64,000 bases of DNA from Brevundimonas sp. (GCF_030704825.1 NZ_JAUYNX010000015.1:78687-142686), one strand, 5' to 3'; shown: positions 44,911 to 57,001, counted from the first letter of the stretch. Numbers and translations: made by a program. Notes: generated by a model from the sequence alone, not told the origin.

Positions 44911-46866
44911 TCAGGACGCGTCCGCCAGCGCCTCGCCCGGCATGATCTGGTCGACGAAGCCGGCCAGCGCCTCCTGGGTGAAGGGCTTGGCCAGCCGCGG
45001 CAGGCCAAGGCTCAGCCGGCTGCCGCGGTCGGCGAGGTCGGCGTAGCCCGTGACGACGCCGATGGGCAGGCCGGGCCGGGCCTTCAGGATTTCGGCCGCC
45101 ATCTGCGAGCCGCTCATCTTCGGCATCACCTCGTCGGTGATGACCAGGTCGATCTCCGCGGTCCGCCGGACCGCCTCCAGGCCGTCCGCGGCCGAGGCCG
45201 CCGCGACCACCACATGGCCCAGGTCCTCCAGCATGGCGATGGTGTTGGTCAGCACCAGCTGGTCGTCGTCGACGACGAGAATCCGCAGACTCCCCCCCTC
45301 GCCCGCCCGGACCGGCGCATCCCCGGGCGTCGCCCGGCCCTGGGCCGCGGTGGAGACCGGAAGCCAGATATGGGCGGTGGAGCCTTCCCCCTTGCGGCTG
45401 ACCATGGCGAAACGGCCGCCGGACTGCTCGGCCAGCCCGTGGACCATGGACAGGCCCAGACCCGTCCCCTTGCCGGCGCCCTTGGTGGTGAAGAAGGGTT
45501 CGGTGACACGCTTCAGCGTCTCCTCGTCCATCCCTTCGCCGGTGTCCTGCACGCTGATCCGGACATAGTCGCCGTCGCCGGAGAGGCCGGGAGGCAGTTT
45601 CTCGGGCTCTTCGGGCTCGGCCATGATGGTGATCGTCCCTCCCGACGGCATGGCGTCCCGGGCGTTGACCACCAGGTTCAGAAGCGCGGCCTCCAGCTGG
45701 TACGGATCCGTGTGCACCCTTCGCAGGCCGGGCGGAAACCGCACCGACACATCGATGTTCGAGCCGATCGTCCGCTCGATGAATTCGGACATGCCCCGGA
45801 TCAGCGAAGGCACGTCCACGGCCCCGAACTTCAGCTCCTGCCTGCGGGCGAAGGACAGCATCCGCTGGGTCAGGACGGCGCCCCGTTCCGCGCCCTGGAT
45901 GGCGTTCTCGATCAGGGGCGTGACGCGCGGATCATAGGCCACCCGCTTGCGCACCAGCTCCAGGCTGCCCAGCACCACCATCAGAAGGTTGTTGAAGTCA
46001 TGGGCGATGCCGCCCGTCAGCTGGCCGATCGCTTCGGTCTTCTGCGACTGGAACAGCGCCTCCCGGGCGTCGTCCAGGGCCTTGGCGGCCTCGACCCGCT
46101 CGGTGACGTCGCGGGTGACCTTGGCGAACCCCCGCAGGGCGCCGTCCTCGCTGCGGATCGCGTCGATCACCACATGGGCGCGGAACCGGGTGCCGTCCTT
46201 GCGGACCCGCCACGCCTCGGTCTCGAACCGGCCCTCCCGCGCGGCCGTGGCAAGGGCCGCGGCCGGAGCCCCGGCGGCCCGATCCTCCTCGGTGTAGAAG
46301 GCCGAAAAATGCCGGCCGACGATTTCCTCCGGCCGGTAGCCCTTGATGCGTTCGGCGCCGATGTTCCAGGTCGAGACCCGCCCGCCCTCATCCAGCATGT
46401 AGATGGCGTAGTCGGTGACGCCCTGCACCAGCAGCCGGAACTCCTGTTCGCTCTGACGCAGGGCCTCGGCTGCGTTTTTCCGCTCGGTCAGGTCCCGCGT
46501 GATCTTGGCGTAGCCGATCAGCCCGCCGCCGGGGTCGCGGATGGGATCGATGACGACATGGGCCCAGAAGCGGCTGCCGTCCTTCCGGACCCGCCACCCC
46601 TCCTGCTCGAACCGGCCTTCCGTGGCCGCCTCCTGCAGCGCTGCGGCGGGAAGGCCGGCCGCGCGGTCTTCGGGGGTATAGAAGCGCGAGAAATGCTCGC
46701 CCACGATTTCGGACGACGTATAGCCCTTGAATCGCTCGGCGCCTGCGTTCCAGCTGGCGATCCGTCCATCGGACCCGAGCATATAGATGGCGTAGTCGGT
46801 GATGGCGTTGACCAGCAGCCGGTAGCGCCCTTCATCATGGACCGTTGAGGCCGCCGCTTCTGTCAT
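44911..46866 (-). CDS. Hybrid sensor histidine kinase, PAS-PAS-HK-REC
   Basis: A 651-residue soluble kinase. Two closely similar PAS/PAC units (about 12-130 and 140-260), both with the DYAIYML, HFS-FYT-EDRAAG, WRVRKDG and AHVVID pattern. Then the H-box GGIAHDFNNLLMVVLGSLEL, N-box LLNLVVNARDAMPSGG, DTGEGMDEETLKRVTEPFFTTK, G-rich KGTGLGLSMVHG, and a C-terminal receiver with DLVITDEVMPKMSG. No transmembrane segment, so it senses an internal cue, perhaps redox or light through PAS. The output protein is not obvious; the receiver-only protein at 35.8 kb may be a partner. Confidence 0.93.
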   Translation of the reverse strand: MTEAAASTVHDEGRYRLLVNAITDYAIYMLGSDGRIASWNAGAERFKGYTSSEIVGEHFSRFYTPEDRAAGLPAAALQEAATEGRFEQEGWRVRKDGSRFWAHVVIDPIRDPGGGLIGYAKITRDLTERKNAAEALRQSEQEFRLLVQGVTDYAIYMLDEGGRVSTWNIGAERIKGYRPEEIVGRHFSAFYTEEDRAAGAPAAALATAAREGRFETEAWRVRKDGTRFRAHVVIDAIRSEDGALRGFAKVTRDVTERVEAAKALDDAREALFQSQKTEAIGQLTGGIAHDFNNLLMVVLGSLELVRKRVAYDPRVTPLIENAIQGAERGAVLTQRMLSFARRQELKFGAVDVPSLIRGMSEFIERTIGSNIDVSVRFPPGLRRVHTDPYQLEAALLNLVVNARDAMPSGGTITIMAEPEEPEKLPPGLSGDGDYVRISVQDTGEGMDEETLKRVTEPFFTTKGAGKGTGLGLSMVHGLAEQSGGRFAMVSRKGEGSTAHIWLPVSTAAQGRATPGDAPVRAGEGGSLRILVVDDDQLVLTNTIAMLEDLGHVVVAAASAADGLEAVRRTAEIDLVITDEVMPKMSGSQMAAEILKARPGLPIGVVTGYADLADRGSRLSLGLPRLAKPFTQEALAGFVDQIMPGEALADAS

Positions 46867-46952
46867 TCAGCCCCCCCACGCTCACGGCCCCCGCCGCGGC
46901 AAGCGCGGGGCGGAACGAAGCGCGGCGGCGGAAGGTTCCGCCCGGCGGCGGC

Positions 46953-47813
46953 TCAGTTCTTCTGCGTGCAGGCCATCGGCTCGCGATAGAGGGCGCTGCC
47001 CGGATCCAGCCGCCGCGCCTCGGCCAGCTGGCGGCGGCCGTCGGCGCAGCGCCCCATGGCGGCCAGGGCCGAAGCGTAGGAGTGCCGGATGGGCGCGATT
47101 TCCGGCGCCAGGGCGACGGCCCGTTCACAGTAGGGCAGGCCCTGTTCCGCCTGTCCGGCCCGGATCAGGATGTAGCAGTGGTTGTTCAGCGGACCCGGAT
47201 CGTCCGGCTGCATATCCACCGCGCGCTTGCTGTCGACGAGGGCCGCGTCGAATTCGCCGAGCTGCTCCAGAGCGCCCGCGCGGTTGCTCAAGGCGTCGGC
47301 GCCTTCCACGGGCAGAGCGATGAACATCGCCCGCGCGGACTCGAACATCGCCGCGTCGCCCGTCTTCAGGGTCGCGAGGATGCGCACCAGCACGAAGAAG
47401 CGGAGCGCGTCGTCGATCGGACGGCGATCGCGCGGGTCGCCCGCCACCGAGGGATCATCGATCAGCATCAGCCATGCCAGACGCGCGTCCGCCAAGGCCT
47501 CGGCCTCACGGCCGGCGTGCCGGTAGGTGTCGCCGCGGAAGGTGTGGAAGATGACGTCCGACTGGATCCTCTGACCCGCCTGCTCGGCCTTGTCATAGAA
47601 CCTCAGCGCCGAGGCGTAATCGCCCTCGACATAGGCCCGGGTGCCCAGGTTGATCATGGCCAAGGCGTAGCCGGGCGTGCCCTGGCCCGAGGCGTCGGCG
47701 CAGGCCTGCCAGTCGATGGTTTCGAACGCCCCCCGGCACGCGGGCGGCGCCGGAACCTCCTGCGCCTGCGGCGAGCCGCTGGCGAGCGCCAGGACGAATG
47801 CGAGTTCGATCAT
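46953..47813 (-). CDS. Exported tetratricopeptide-repeat protein
   Basis: A 286-residue protein with a short signal sequence (MIELAFVLALASGSPQAQ). Repeats of TPR type are visible: YALAMINLGTRAYVEGDYASALRFYDKAEQ, VIFHTFRGDTYRHAGREAEALADARLAW, ALSNRAGALEQLGEFDAALVDSKRAV and PLNNHCYILIRAGQAEQGLPYCERAV (each about 34 residues; key Ala/Gly/Tyr positions kept). It should be a periplasmic scaffold. Its start lies 4 bases behind the stop of the serine hydrolase gene, so the two form an operon and may cooperate. Confidence 0.88.
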   Translation of the reverse strand: MIELAFVLALASGSPQAQEVPAPPACRGAFETIDWQACADASGQGTPGYALAMINLGTRAYVEGDYASALRFYDKAEQAGQRIQSDVIFHTFRGDTYRHAGREAEALADARLAWLMLIDDPSVAGDPRDRRPIDDALRFFVLVRILATLKTGDAAMFESARAMFIALPVEGADALSNRAGALEQLGEFDAALVDSKRAVDMQPDDPGPLNNHCYILIRAGQAEQGLPYCERAVALAPEIAPIRHSYASALAAMGRCADGRRQLAEARRLDPGSALYREPMACTQKN

Positions 47814-47817
47814 CGGC

Positions 47818-49431
47818 TCAAACCTTCGTCAGACGCAGGTCGTGATAGTCGTAGCTGAAGTCCGCGTCCGGGCTGACCGCCTTCATGGTCGCCGACACGG
47901 GGACCCCGTTCTCCAGCGTGAAGGCGATGAAGACGTCCTCCTCGCGCCGGTCGGTGAACCGGGTCCGCAGGGTGTCGCCGTCCCAGGGCTCCAGCGGGCC
48001 CTGCAGAGCCGGGGTGCGGCTGAAGCGCAGCCACAGCTGGAGATCCCGCGCCTCGATGACGATGTCGCCGTACCAGGGATCGCGCCAGATCCCGCGATAG
48101 GCGGCCAGCGGCAGGGAGGGCGGCGCGCCCGCGGCCTGTTTCGCGTCGATCTCCGCCGCCGCCGCGACCGACTTCGCATCGCCCTCGGCCTTCAGCCGCC
48201 GGCCGTCCGCGATCCAGTCGAAGCCGGCCTTGCCCATGACGATGTCGGCGATGCCGCTGCGCAGCGCCCGCGTCAGAAAGCTCTCCTCGGCGTTGGTGAA
48301 ATAGCTGAAGCCGGCATTCCGTCCCGGGATCAGCACCGTGCCCGAGACATAGCCGGGCGCCCCGCCGCCGTGGGTGATCATCCGCTCGCCGCGATAGTCC
48401 TGCACCTGCCAGCCGGTCGCATAGGTCGAGGCGATGGCCCGCCCCGGCAGGGTCTCGGTCGGCCCGGCCGAGTTGGAGATGATGATGTTGGGCCGCCACA
48501 TCTCGTTCGCGCGCGCCTCGGAATACAGCCGCGTCCCGTCCGGCAGTTCGCCGCGCGCCAGCTGCACCGCGATCCATTTCGCCCAGTCCACCGGCGTGGT
48601 GACGAAGCCGCCCGCCGCCCCGGCCGACGACCAGTTCCAGACTTCCTGGATCGACCGGCCGATGGTCTGCATCTCGCCCTGGTAGCGCAGCGGCGGCCCG
48701 AGCCGGCCGTGCGGCAGGGCCGATTTCGCCGGATCGGCGGCGGTCATCAGCGGCAGGGTCTCGCTCATGCCCAGCCGGTCCAGAATCCGGGTCTGGACGA
48801 AATCCTCCCACGCCATGCCGGAGGCGGCCGCGACCACCTCGCCGGCCACCACGAACATCAGATTGCAGTAGTGGTAGCTGGTCCGGAAACTGTCCTCGAT
48901 CGGCACGTGGGGCACGGCGGCCATGATCTCGGCCCGCGTCCGGTCGCTGTTGGGCCAGAACAGCAGGTCGCCGGCGCCGAGTCCGAAGCCGATCCGGTGG
49001 CTGACCAGATCGCGCACCGTGACCATGTCGTTGAGCTCGGGCTTCGACAGGCTGAACCCGGGCAGATACGTCCGCACCGGCTCGTCCCACTTCACCTTGC
49101 CCTCGTCGATCAGGATGGCCAGGGCCGCGCAGGTCACCGCCTTGGTGTTGGAGGCGATGGCGAACAATGTGTGCTCGTTCACCGCCGCCCCGCCGATGGC
49201 CCGCACGCCATAGCCGCGCGTCAGCACCGCCTGCCCGTCCTTGACCAGCGCCACCGAAACCGCCGGCTGGTCGGGGAACGCCGCCATGGCCTGCCTGACG
49301 AAGGCGTCGACCTGGTCCGCCAGAGAGGCGCCGTCATTGGCCGCCGCCTGGGCCCAGCCGATCGACGGCAGGGCGGCCGCTCCGGCGACGGACGAAACCA
49401 GCGCCGCGCGGCGCGTGAGGCGGATGGACAT
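47818..49431 (-). CDS. Serine hydrolase, class C beta-lactamase family
   Basis: A 537-residue exported penicillin-binding-like hydrolase. A twin-arginine-like leader (RLTRRAALVSSVAGAAAL) precedes it. The catalytic S-x-x-K is S94-N-T-K97 (FAIASNTKAVT); YHYCN supplies the Tyr-x-Asn element, and HGGGAPGYVSG the third (usual KTG) box as H-G-G. A C-terminal lipocalin-like domain (about 420-537) follows. Relatives are esterases or D-amino peptidases rather than resistance enzymes. The ATG at 49431 follows GGGAG. Operon with the TPR gene; diverges from a TonB-dependent receptor gene with 216 bases between. Confidence 0.9.
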   Translation of the reverse strand: MSIRLTRRAALVSSVAGAAALPSIGWAQAAANDGASLADQVDAFVRQAMAAFPDQPAVSVALVKDGQAVLTRGYGVRAIGGAAVNEHTLFAIASNTKAVTCAALAILIDEGKVKWDEPVRTYLPGFSLSKPELNDMVTVRDLVSHRIGFGLGAGDLLFWPNSDRTRAEIMAAVPHVPIEDSFRTSYHYCNLMFVVAGEVVAAASGMAWEDFVQTRILDRLGMSETLPLMTAADPAKSALPHGRLGPPLRYQGEMQTIGRSIQEVWNWSSAGAAGGFVTTPVDWAKWIAVQLARGELPDGTRLYSEARANEMWRPNIIISNSAGPTETLPGRAIASTYATGWQVQDYRGERMITHGGGAPGYVSGTVLIPGRNAGFSYFTNAEESFLTRALRSGIADIVMGKAGFDWIADGRRLKAEGDAKSVAAAAEIDAKQAAGAPPSLPLAAYRGIWRDPWYGDIVIEARDLQLWLRFSRTPALQGPLEPWDGDTLRTRFTDRREEDVFIAFTLENGVPVSATMKAVSPDADFSYDYHDLRLTKV

Positions 49432-49647
49432 GCAGGGGCTCCCGACAGGGTTCGGCGCGAACGCTATCGCGTCCACCGCCCGCCGTCATCACCGCCCGGG
49501 ACGATCGTCAACCCGCGGCGGAAAGGCGGCCGGTTCTGACGGCGGCGTAATGAAAAAGATGTAACTCGCTCCGGCTCGGGCCGGGCGCTATGGAAAGGAA
49601 ACTTGACGGGCCGCAATGCCCCGACCACGCGCAGGGGGGCGCACGTT

Positions 49648-51921
49648 ATGACTTCAATCCGGTTCCTGCTGCTCGTCGGCACAGCTCTGGCGACCTCGTC
49701 GGGCGCGGCCTTCGCCCAGACGCCCGCGCCAGCGGCCCGGCCCCAGGCGCAGCCCCAAACCCCGGCGCCCGCGACGCCCGCTCCGCAGGAAGAGGCTCCG
49801 GCTGAGGACGCCCAAGAGTCCGCGGACGACGCGGCGACGATCGAGGACGTGGTCGTCCAGGGTCGGACGTCCGACGTCCGCACCTCTATCGACTCGGTCA
49901 GCTACAGCCTCGCGGACGATCTCCAGGCCGCGACCGGAACGCTGGCTGAAGCCCTGCGCAACGTGCCCTCGGTGGAGGTCGATCCGGATGGAAACGTCAG
50001 CCTGCGCGGCGACGCCAATGTCACCATCCTCGTCGACGGGCGGCCCTCGACCCAGTTCAACGGCCCCAGCCGCGGCCAGATGGTGCTGCAGATTCCGGCC
50101 AGCCAGTACGCCCGCATCGAGGTGATGACCAATCCCTCCGCCGCCTACAGTCCCGAGGGGTCCGGCGGCGTGATCAACCTGATCTCGAAGCCCAATGCCG
50201 TGCGTCCGGGCGCGACGACCACCGGCTCGCTGCGCGCCAACATCGGCGACGACGGCCGCTATAATTTCGGCGGCAACATCGCCCATGTCATCGGCAAGAC
50301 GACCCTGACGGCCGACGTCGGCGTGCGTCACGACGGATTCATCCAGGAGATCGAGCGGCTGCGCACGCGCCTCGACTCCGGCTCGGGCCAGTTCCTCGAA
50401 TCGCGCCAGTCCCAGATCATCGACGGTGCCTCCGACGTCGTCTTCCTGCGCCTCGCGGCCGAGCACAATCTCGACGACAAGACCCAGCTGGTCGGCGAGC
50501 TGCGGCACACCGACGTCGAAAGCCTCGCCGAAGCCGTCGACCTCTACGAGGCGGACGACGCCCTCGGTGGCATCGCCACCGCCTATCGCCGCGACTCGGC
50601 CGGCGGCTTCATCGGCCAGTTCTCGGGCGCGACCGCGCGGGTGCTGCGCCGCTTCGACAGCCAGGGCCACGAATGGTCCAACGAGGTCCGCTACGATCGC
50701 AACCGCTTCATCTTCGGCTTCGACACCGAAGTCGACCAGCAGATACCCGCGTCCCCGACCTTCTATGAAGCCGTCGAGAACCGGAACCGCCAGAACCAGC
50801 TGGGAATCACCAGCGCCTATGTCCGCCCTCTGTCCGACGGCGGCCGTCTGCGCCTCGGCTACGAGCTGCAGGCGTTGAATCTGGAGCTCGACAACTCCGT
50901 CGCCCGCGGCCCGTCGCCGGGGGCCCTGGTCCCCGATCCGATCGTCTCCAACGAGTTCCACGTCGACCAGGCGGTGCACGCCGTCTACGCTACCTGGGAG
51001 CGCCCGTTCGGCGAAAAGCTGTCGGCCCAGTTCGGCCTGCGGCTGGAACAGGCCAATATCGACCTCGACCAGGTGACGACCAACATCCAGTCGTCCAACG
51101 ACTATTTCCGCGCCTATCCGACCATGCACCTGTCGTACACGATCGGCGAGGGCGAAACCCTGCGCGGCAGCTACAGCCGGCGCATCCAGCGGCCGGGCCC
51201 GCAGGACCTGAACCCCTTCCTGACCTACCAGGACAACCTCAACTACCGCTCGGGCAACCCCGACCTGCTGCCTCAGGAGACGGATTCGCTGGAGCTGAGC
51301 TGGCAGAAGCGGGTCCAGCAGACCTTCTACCAGGCCACCCTCTACTACCGCGACACCCAGGACGCCTTCACCCCGGTGACCAGCGACATCGGCGGCGGCG
51401 TCTTCCTGACCCGGCCCGAGAACCTCGGCTCCAGCACCTCGACCGGGCTGGAGCTGGTCGCCAACGGCGCCCTGCATCCGACCCTGCGCTACAACGCCAG
51501 CATCAACGCCTTCCGTCAGGAGATCGACGCCGGCGGCCTCCCCGGCGCGGCCGACCGCGAGGGCGAGAGCGTCTCGGGCCGACTGACCCTCAACTGGTCG
51601 CCGACCCAGAAGGATTTCCTGCAGGTGTCCGGCATCTGGACCGGCGACCAGCTGCTGGCCCAGGGCGTGCGCGAGCAGGCTGCCCTGTTCAACCTCGGCT
51701 ACCGGCGCAAGATCAATCAGGACTGGTCCTTCCAGGCCACCGTGCGCGACCTGTTCGACGAGTTCGGCGCCACCACCACGATCGAGACCCCGACCTTCAC
51801 CGATCGCACCAGCCAGACCTTCGGCGGCCGCGCGGTCTATGTCGGCTTCACTTGGAGCTTCGGCTCCGGCCAGCGGCGGCCGGAACAGTTCGACTTCTCG
51901 GCGCCCCCGACCGGCAACTGA
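49648..51921 (+). CDS. TonB-dependent receptor / outer-membrane beta-barrel protein
   Basis: A 757-residue outer-membrane receptor. Signal peptide ends FAQ near 24, followed by a long Pro/Ala/Glu-rich linker (25-65), then a TonB-box-like EDVVVQG, the plug (LAEALRNVPSVEVDPDGNVSLRG, ILVDGRPSTQFNGPS, RIEVMTNPSAAYSPEGSGGVINL), and the barrel, with YSRRIQRPGPQDLNPF and FLTRPENLGSSTSTGLEL typical of the OMP_b-brl_3 group. After the last strand (YVGFTWSFGSG) a polar tail of about 16 residues ends in Asn, so the usual terminal aromatic is not last. GGGGGG precedes the ATG. Substrate unknown. Confidence 0.9.
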   Translation: MTSIRFLLLVGTALATSSGAAFAQTPAPAARPQAQPQTPAPATPAPQEEAPAEDAQESADDAATIEDVVVQGRTSDVRTSIDSVSYSLADDLQAATGTLAEALRNVPSVEVDPDGNVSLRGDANVTILVDGRPSTQFNGPSRGQMVLQIPASQYARIEVMTNPSAAYSPEGSGGVINLISKPNAVRPGATTTGSLRANIGDDGRYNFGGNIAHVIGKTTLTADVGVRHDGFIQEIERLRTRLDSGSGQFLESRQSQIIDGASDVVFLRLAAEHNLDDKTQLVGELRHTDVESLAEAVDLYEADDALGGIATAYRRDSAGGFIGQFSGATARVLRRFDSQGHEWSNEVRYDRNRFIFGFDTEVDQQIPASPTFYEAVENRNRQNQLGITSAYVRPLSDGGRLRLGYELQALNLELDNSVARGPSPGALVPDPIVSNEFHVDQAVHAVYATWERPFGEKLSAQFGLRLEQANIDLDQVTTNIQSSNDYFRAYPTMHLSYTIGEGETLRGSYSRRIQRPGPQDLNPFLTYQDNLNYRSGNPDLLPQETDSLELSWQKRVQQTFYQATLYYRDTQDAFTPVTSDIGGGVFLTRPENLGSSTSTGLELVANGALHPTLRYNASINAFRQEIDAGGLPGAADREGESVSGRLTLNWSPTQKDFLQVSGIWTGDQLLAQGVREQAALFNLGYRRKINQDWSFQATVRDLFDEFGATTTIETPTFTDRTSQTFGGRAVYVGFTWSFGSGQRRPEQFDFSAPPTGN

Positions 51922-51932
51922 CCCGGTCGGGG
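51905..51932 (+). repeat. Perfect hairpin spanning the receptor stop codon
   Basis: Arms CCCCGACCGG (51905-51914) and CCGGTCGGGG (51923-51932), loop CAACTGAC that contains the stop codon. There is no uridine run after it. It may be a Rho-linked 3' end or a stability hairpin separating this mRNA from clpB. Confidence 0.6.
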
Positions 51933-51940
51933 TTCGCCCC

Positions 51941-51970
51941 CTTGTGTGACCCGATCGCCACACCCAGATT
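51941..51970 (+). promoter_or_regulatory. Candidate heat-shock (RpoH) promoter for clpB
   Basis: CTTGTG (51941-51946) followed by CCCAGATT at 51963-51970, resembling the sigma-32 pattern CTTGAA and CCCATnT with about 16 bases between the hexamers. It lies some 75 bases before the clpB start. The -35 is imperfect (CTTGTG) and the -10 lacks one base of the match, so this is a candidate only; clpB being heat-shock controlled is well known. Confidence 0.45.
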
Positions 51971-52043
51971 TGCGCCATCTCAAGGCGTCGCTTCCTGAAA
52001 GGGCGTGCTTGAGCGCACAGTCCGCCTGATCCGGGGAGCCGCC

Positions 52044-54632
<2,589 letters not shown>

Positions 54633-54911
54633 GTCCTCGTTATCCCGGGCAGCGAAAGCGGACCCGGGATCGGGAAGGCGCGGGCGCCCCGGGGTTGCAC
54701 CGCGCTTGCGCGCTTGAGAGCGCGGCGGCCAAAAACCTCGGCCGCATCCCACGGATAATCGCACCTCGTGGACGCCACCCGAACAACCGTCCCCTCTCCC
54801 GTTGGGAGAGGGCTTGAGCGCACGGCGGCGCAGCCGTCGTTCAGGCGCGAAAGGAGAAGGATCGCGCACCGGCCCATGGCCACCGCCCCTGTCCTCGGCC
54901 ACACTCCGTCC
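54633..54911. repeat. Repeat-bearing intergenic segment after clpB (279 bases)
   Basis: No gene seen. It holds a palindrome with arms ATCCCGGG (54642-54649) and CCCGGGAT (54663-54670), and a second with arms CCCTCTCCC (54792-54800) and GGGAGAGGG (54804-54812), loop GTT. A 17-base direct repeat, GATCGGGAAGGCGCGGG, lies at 54608-54624 inside the clpB end and again at 54668-54684, exactly 60 bases apart. These look like dispersed intergenic (REP-like) palindromes; the first may also end clpB transcription. Confidence 0.6.
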
Positions 54912-55652
54912 ATGACCGACGACATCCCCGCCGCCCCGGCACCGTCCGCGCTTCAGCGCGCGTCCGACTGCCGTCTCGGAGCCGGCCTGTTGTTCCTCGA
55001 TCCGCGATTCTGGCGGGGGGACGTCAGCCTGCAGGCCGCGGCCCCGGCCTGTGTCGTGATCGCCGTCTGCGTCGCCGCCTCCATCCTCGGGGTTGCACAC
55101 GCCCTCCGCGGCGGCGTTCCGTGGGACTGGGGCCTGTCGGCCCAGGCCCTGGCCGAGGGCCGGTGGTACGCCCTCGTCTCCCACATGTTCGCCCATGCCG
55201 GCGGCATGCACCTGTTCCTGAACAGCACCTTCCTGCTGGGCGTCACTCCGGTGGTCATGGCGCGGTTCGGCGTCGGGCCGTCCGGCTGGCTGCGTTTTGC
55301 GATCCTGTTCCTCGTCTCGGGCCTGCTGGGCGCCGGCCTCTATCTGGCCCTGCATTTCGACAGCGCCGTGCCCATGGTCGGGGCCTCGGGCGCCATCTGC
55401 GGCGTCTGGGGCGCCGCCTCGCGCCTCGGGCCGGAGGGCGAGATCGTTCCGATCCTCTCGGAGCCGGTCCGGGTGCAGGTGAAGGCCTTCGCGAAGATGA
55501 ACCTCATCCTGTTCGCCATCCTGTTCGTTCTGGTCCGGACGAGCGGCGGCGTGGGCGGCCTGGCGTGGGAAGCCCACCTCGGCGGCTTCCTGTTCGGCCT
55601 GTTCGCCATGCCCTGGCTGGCCCCGCCGACGCCGGCCTCCGCGCACCCTTGA
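54912..55652 (+). CDS. Rhomboid family intramembrane serine protease
   Basis: A 246-residue membrane protease with about six hydrophobic helices. The oxyanion-side HLFLNSTFLLG, nucleophile Ser159 in VGASGAICGVWG, and His222 in WEAHLGGFLFGL complete the rhomboid dyad. It cuts transmembrane segments of substrates within the bilayer. A polar N-terminus of about 35 residues precedes the first helix. I chose the ATG at 54912; earlier in-frame codons run through the repeat segment and encode basic low-complexity residues. It stands alone, facing a convergent hydrolase gene. Confidence 0.92.
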   Translation: MTDDIPAAPAPSALQRASDCRLGAGLLFLDPRFWRGDVSLQAAAPACVVIAVCVAASILGVAHALRGGVPWDWGLSAQALAEGRWYALVSHMFAHAGGMHLFLNSTFLLGVTPVVMARFGVGPSGWLRFAILFLVSGLLGAGLYLALHFDSAVPMVGASGAICGVWGAASRLGPEGEIVPILSEPVRVQVKAFAKMNLILFAILFVLVRTSGGVGGLAWEAHLGGFLFGLFAMPWLAPPTPASAHP

Positions 55653-55710
55653 TCCCGCCCCCCGGCAGACTCCGTCGACTCCATCCACCGTGTTTTTTCG
55701 CCGGAGGAGT

Positions 55711-56481
55711 CTACCGCCCCGCCTTCGCCGCCGCCGGCGCCGCGGCCACGTCGCCGAGCAGGGCGACGAAGCGGCGCTCGGCCTCGGCGGCCAGTTCGGG
55801 GTGGTAGCGCATCGGCCCGGCCGCCATCGGCTCGTCGAAGGCGTGGGAGCCCTCGGCGATCCAGGTCTCGACCTCGGCGCCGCATTGGCGGACCATGTCG
55901 TGGACCCGCTCGGCGTTGCGCACCGAGGTCAGGTGGTCGCGGCGCGAGATCACCGCCAGGGTCTTCGGACAATGCCGCCACGGCCGCATCCGGTTCAGGG
56001 CCGCGACGCCGACGTAAGGGTAGGCCAGCCAGGCCCCGATCACCCCGTCCAGGGCGACCGCGCCGGGGTCGGCCACGCCCAGCATGCCCGGGGCCCGGGC
56101 CGAACTCATCGCCTCCATGATGCCCCAGCCGCCGTGGCTCCAGCCGGCCAGCACGATCTTCGCGGCGTCGACGTCGGGCCGCCGCGACACCCCCCACAGG
56201 GCCGCCAGCACGTCGCCGGCCCGCTCCCAGCCGCGCAGCAGCAGGCCGGTGCAGACCGCAGCCATGGCGAACTGGCGGCTCCAGCCGCGCGGGGCGTACG
56301 AGTCGACAATGACCGCCCGCCACCCCGCCGCCTTCGCCGCCTCGGCGTATCGGGGCAGATGGCCGCGCAGGCCGCCGCAGCCGTGGAACAGAATGACGGT
56401 CGGACGCGGCCGGTCGTCGTCCGGCCCGACGAAGATCGCCCCCGGTTCGAGCATCGACCAGCGCTGGGAAAGGGTTTGCAT
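55711..56481 (-). CDS. Alpha/beta hydrolase (dienelactone-hydrolase-like)
   Basis: A 256-residue alpha/beta hydrolase. Seen: [21 protein letters not shown] with the oxyanion loop [18 protein letters not shown], nucleophile elbow [13 protein letters not shown] (Ser in GWSHGG), the acid region [11 protein letters not shown], and EGSHAFDEP carrying the catalytic His. This is the dienelactone-hydrolase group. Substrate unknown. I start at MQTLSQRW; the frame is open further upstream without similarity and no start has a strong ribosome site. It lies behind the GNAT and purH genes on the same strand, 43 bases after the GNAT stop. Confidence 0.88.
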   Translation of the reverse strand: MQTLSQRWSMLEPGAIFVGPDDDRPRPTVILFHGCGGLRGHLPRYAEAAKAAGWRAVIVDSYAPRGWSRQFAMAAVCTGLLLRGWERAGDVLAALWGVSRRPDVDAAKIVLAGWSHGGWGIMEAMSSARAPGMLGVADPGAVALDGVIGAWLAYPYVGVAALNRMRPWRHCPKTLAVISRRDHLTSVRNAERVHDMVRQCGAEVETWIAEGSHAFDEPMAAGPMRYHPELAAEAERRFVALLGDVAAAPAAAKAGR

Positions 56482-56524
56482 GCGCCGATCTAGGCCGCCG
56501 GCCGGGCGGAACGCCAGAGCTTGC

Positions 56525-57001
56525 TCAATCTTCCCGCAGGGATTTGCCGAAACAGGCGGCGTCCGGGCGGCCGATGTACCGGCCCCAGGCCAGGACGGGC
56601 GCATAGCCCGACCGCGCGTAGAAGGCGACGGCGCGGCCGTTCACCCGCCGCGTCTCGAGCCGCACCGCCGCATAGCCGTCGGCCCGGGCCCGCCGCTCGA
56701 GGGCGGCGAGAAGGGCCGCGCCGACGCCCCGGGTTCCGGGCCGGGCGTACATCCGCTTGATCTCGGCCACCCCGGGCTCCAGCGGCCGGTAGCCGCCGCA
56801 GCCCACCGCCTCCCCGTCGGCGTCGCGCGCCAGCAGGAAACAGGCTCCGGCGCCGCGTACGTCGCCGGGATCGAACGACGCCCGCCCGCTGGCGCCGGTG
56901 ATCGTCTCCAGCGTCGCCGACAGGGCGTCCAGCAGGGCGCGCGCCTCCGGTTGATCCGGGTCGGCGGCCTCCGTCCGCAGCCCGGGGGCGGGCCCGCTCA
57001 G
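56525..57001 (-). CDS. GNAT acetyltransferase, apparent CTG start inside the purH stop
   Basis: A 158-codon GNAT frame: [64 protein letters not shown] (acetyl-CoA loop RGVGAA) and [20 protein letters not shown]. The fold is complete from about residue 8. No ATG, GTG or TTG precedes the fold in frame; the only codon in the right place is CTG at 57001-56999, whose bases overlap the purH stop as CTGA, mirroring the usual ATGA coupling. Either this rare start is used, or the annotated frame needs revision. It follows purH and is surely on its transcript. Confidence 0.75.
   Translation of the reverse strand: MSGPAPGLRTEAADPDQPEARALLDALSATLETITGASGRASFDPGDVRGAGACFLLARDADGEAVGCGGYRPLEPGVAEIKRMYARPGTRGVGAALLAALERRARADGYAAVRLETRRVNGRAVAFYARSGYAPVLAWGRYIGRPDAACFGKSLRED

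Noticed and set aside
49654..51978. Long open frame antisense to the TonB-dependent receptor
   Set aside because: Same GC effect; the plus-strand receptor has signal peptide, plug and barrel motifs and a ribosome site.
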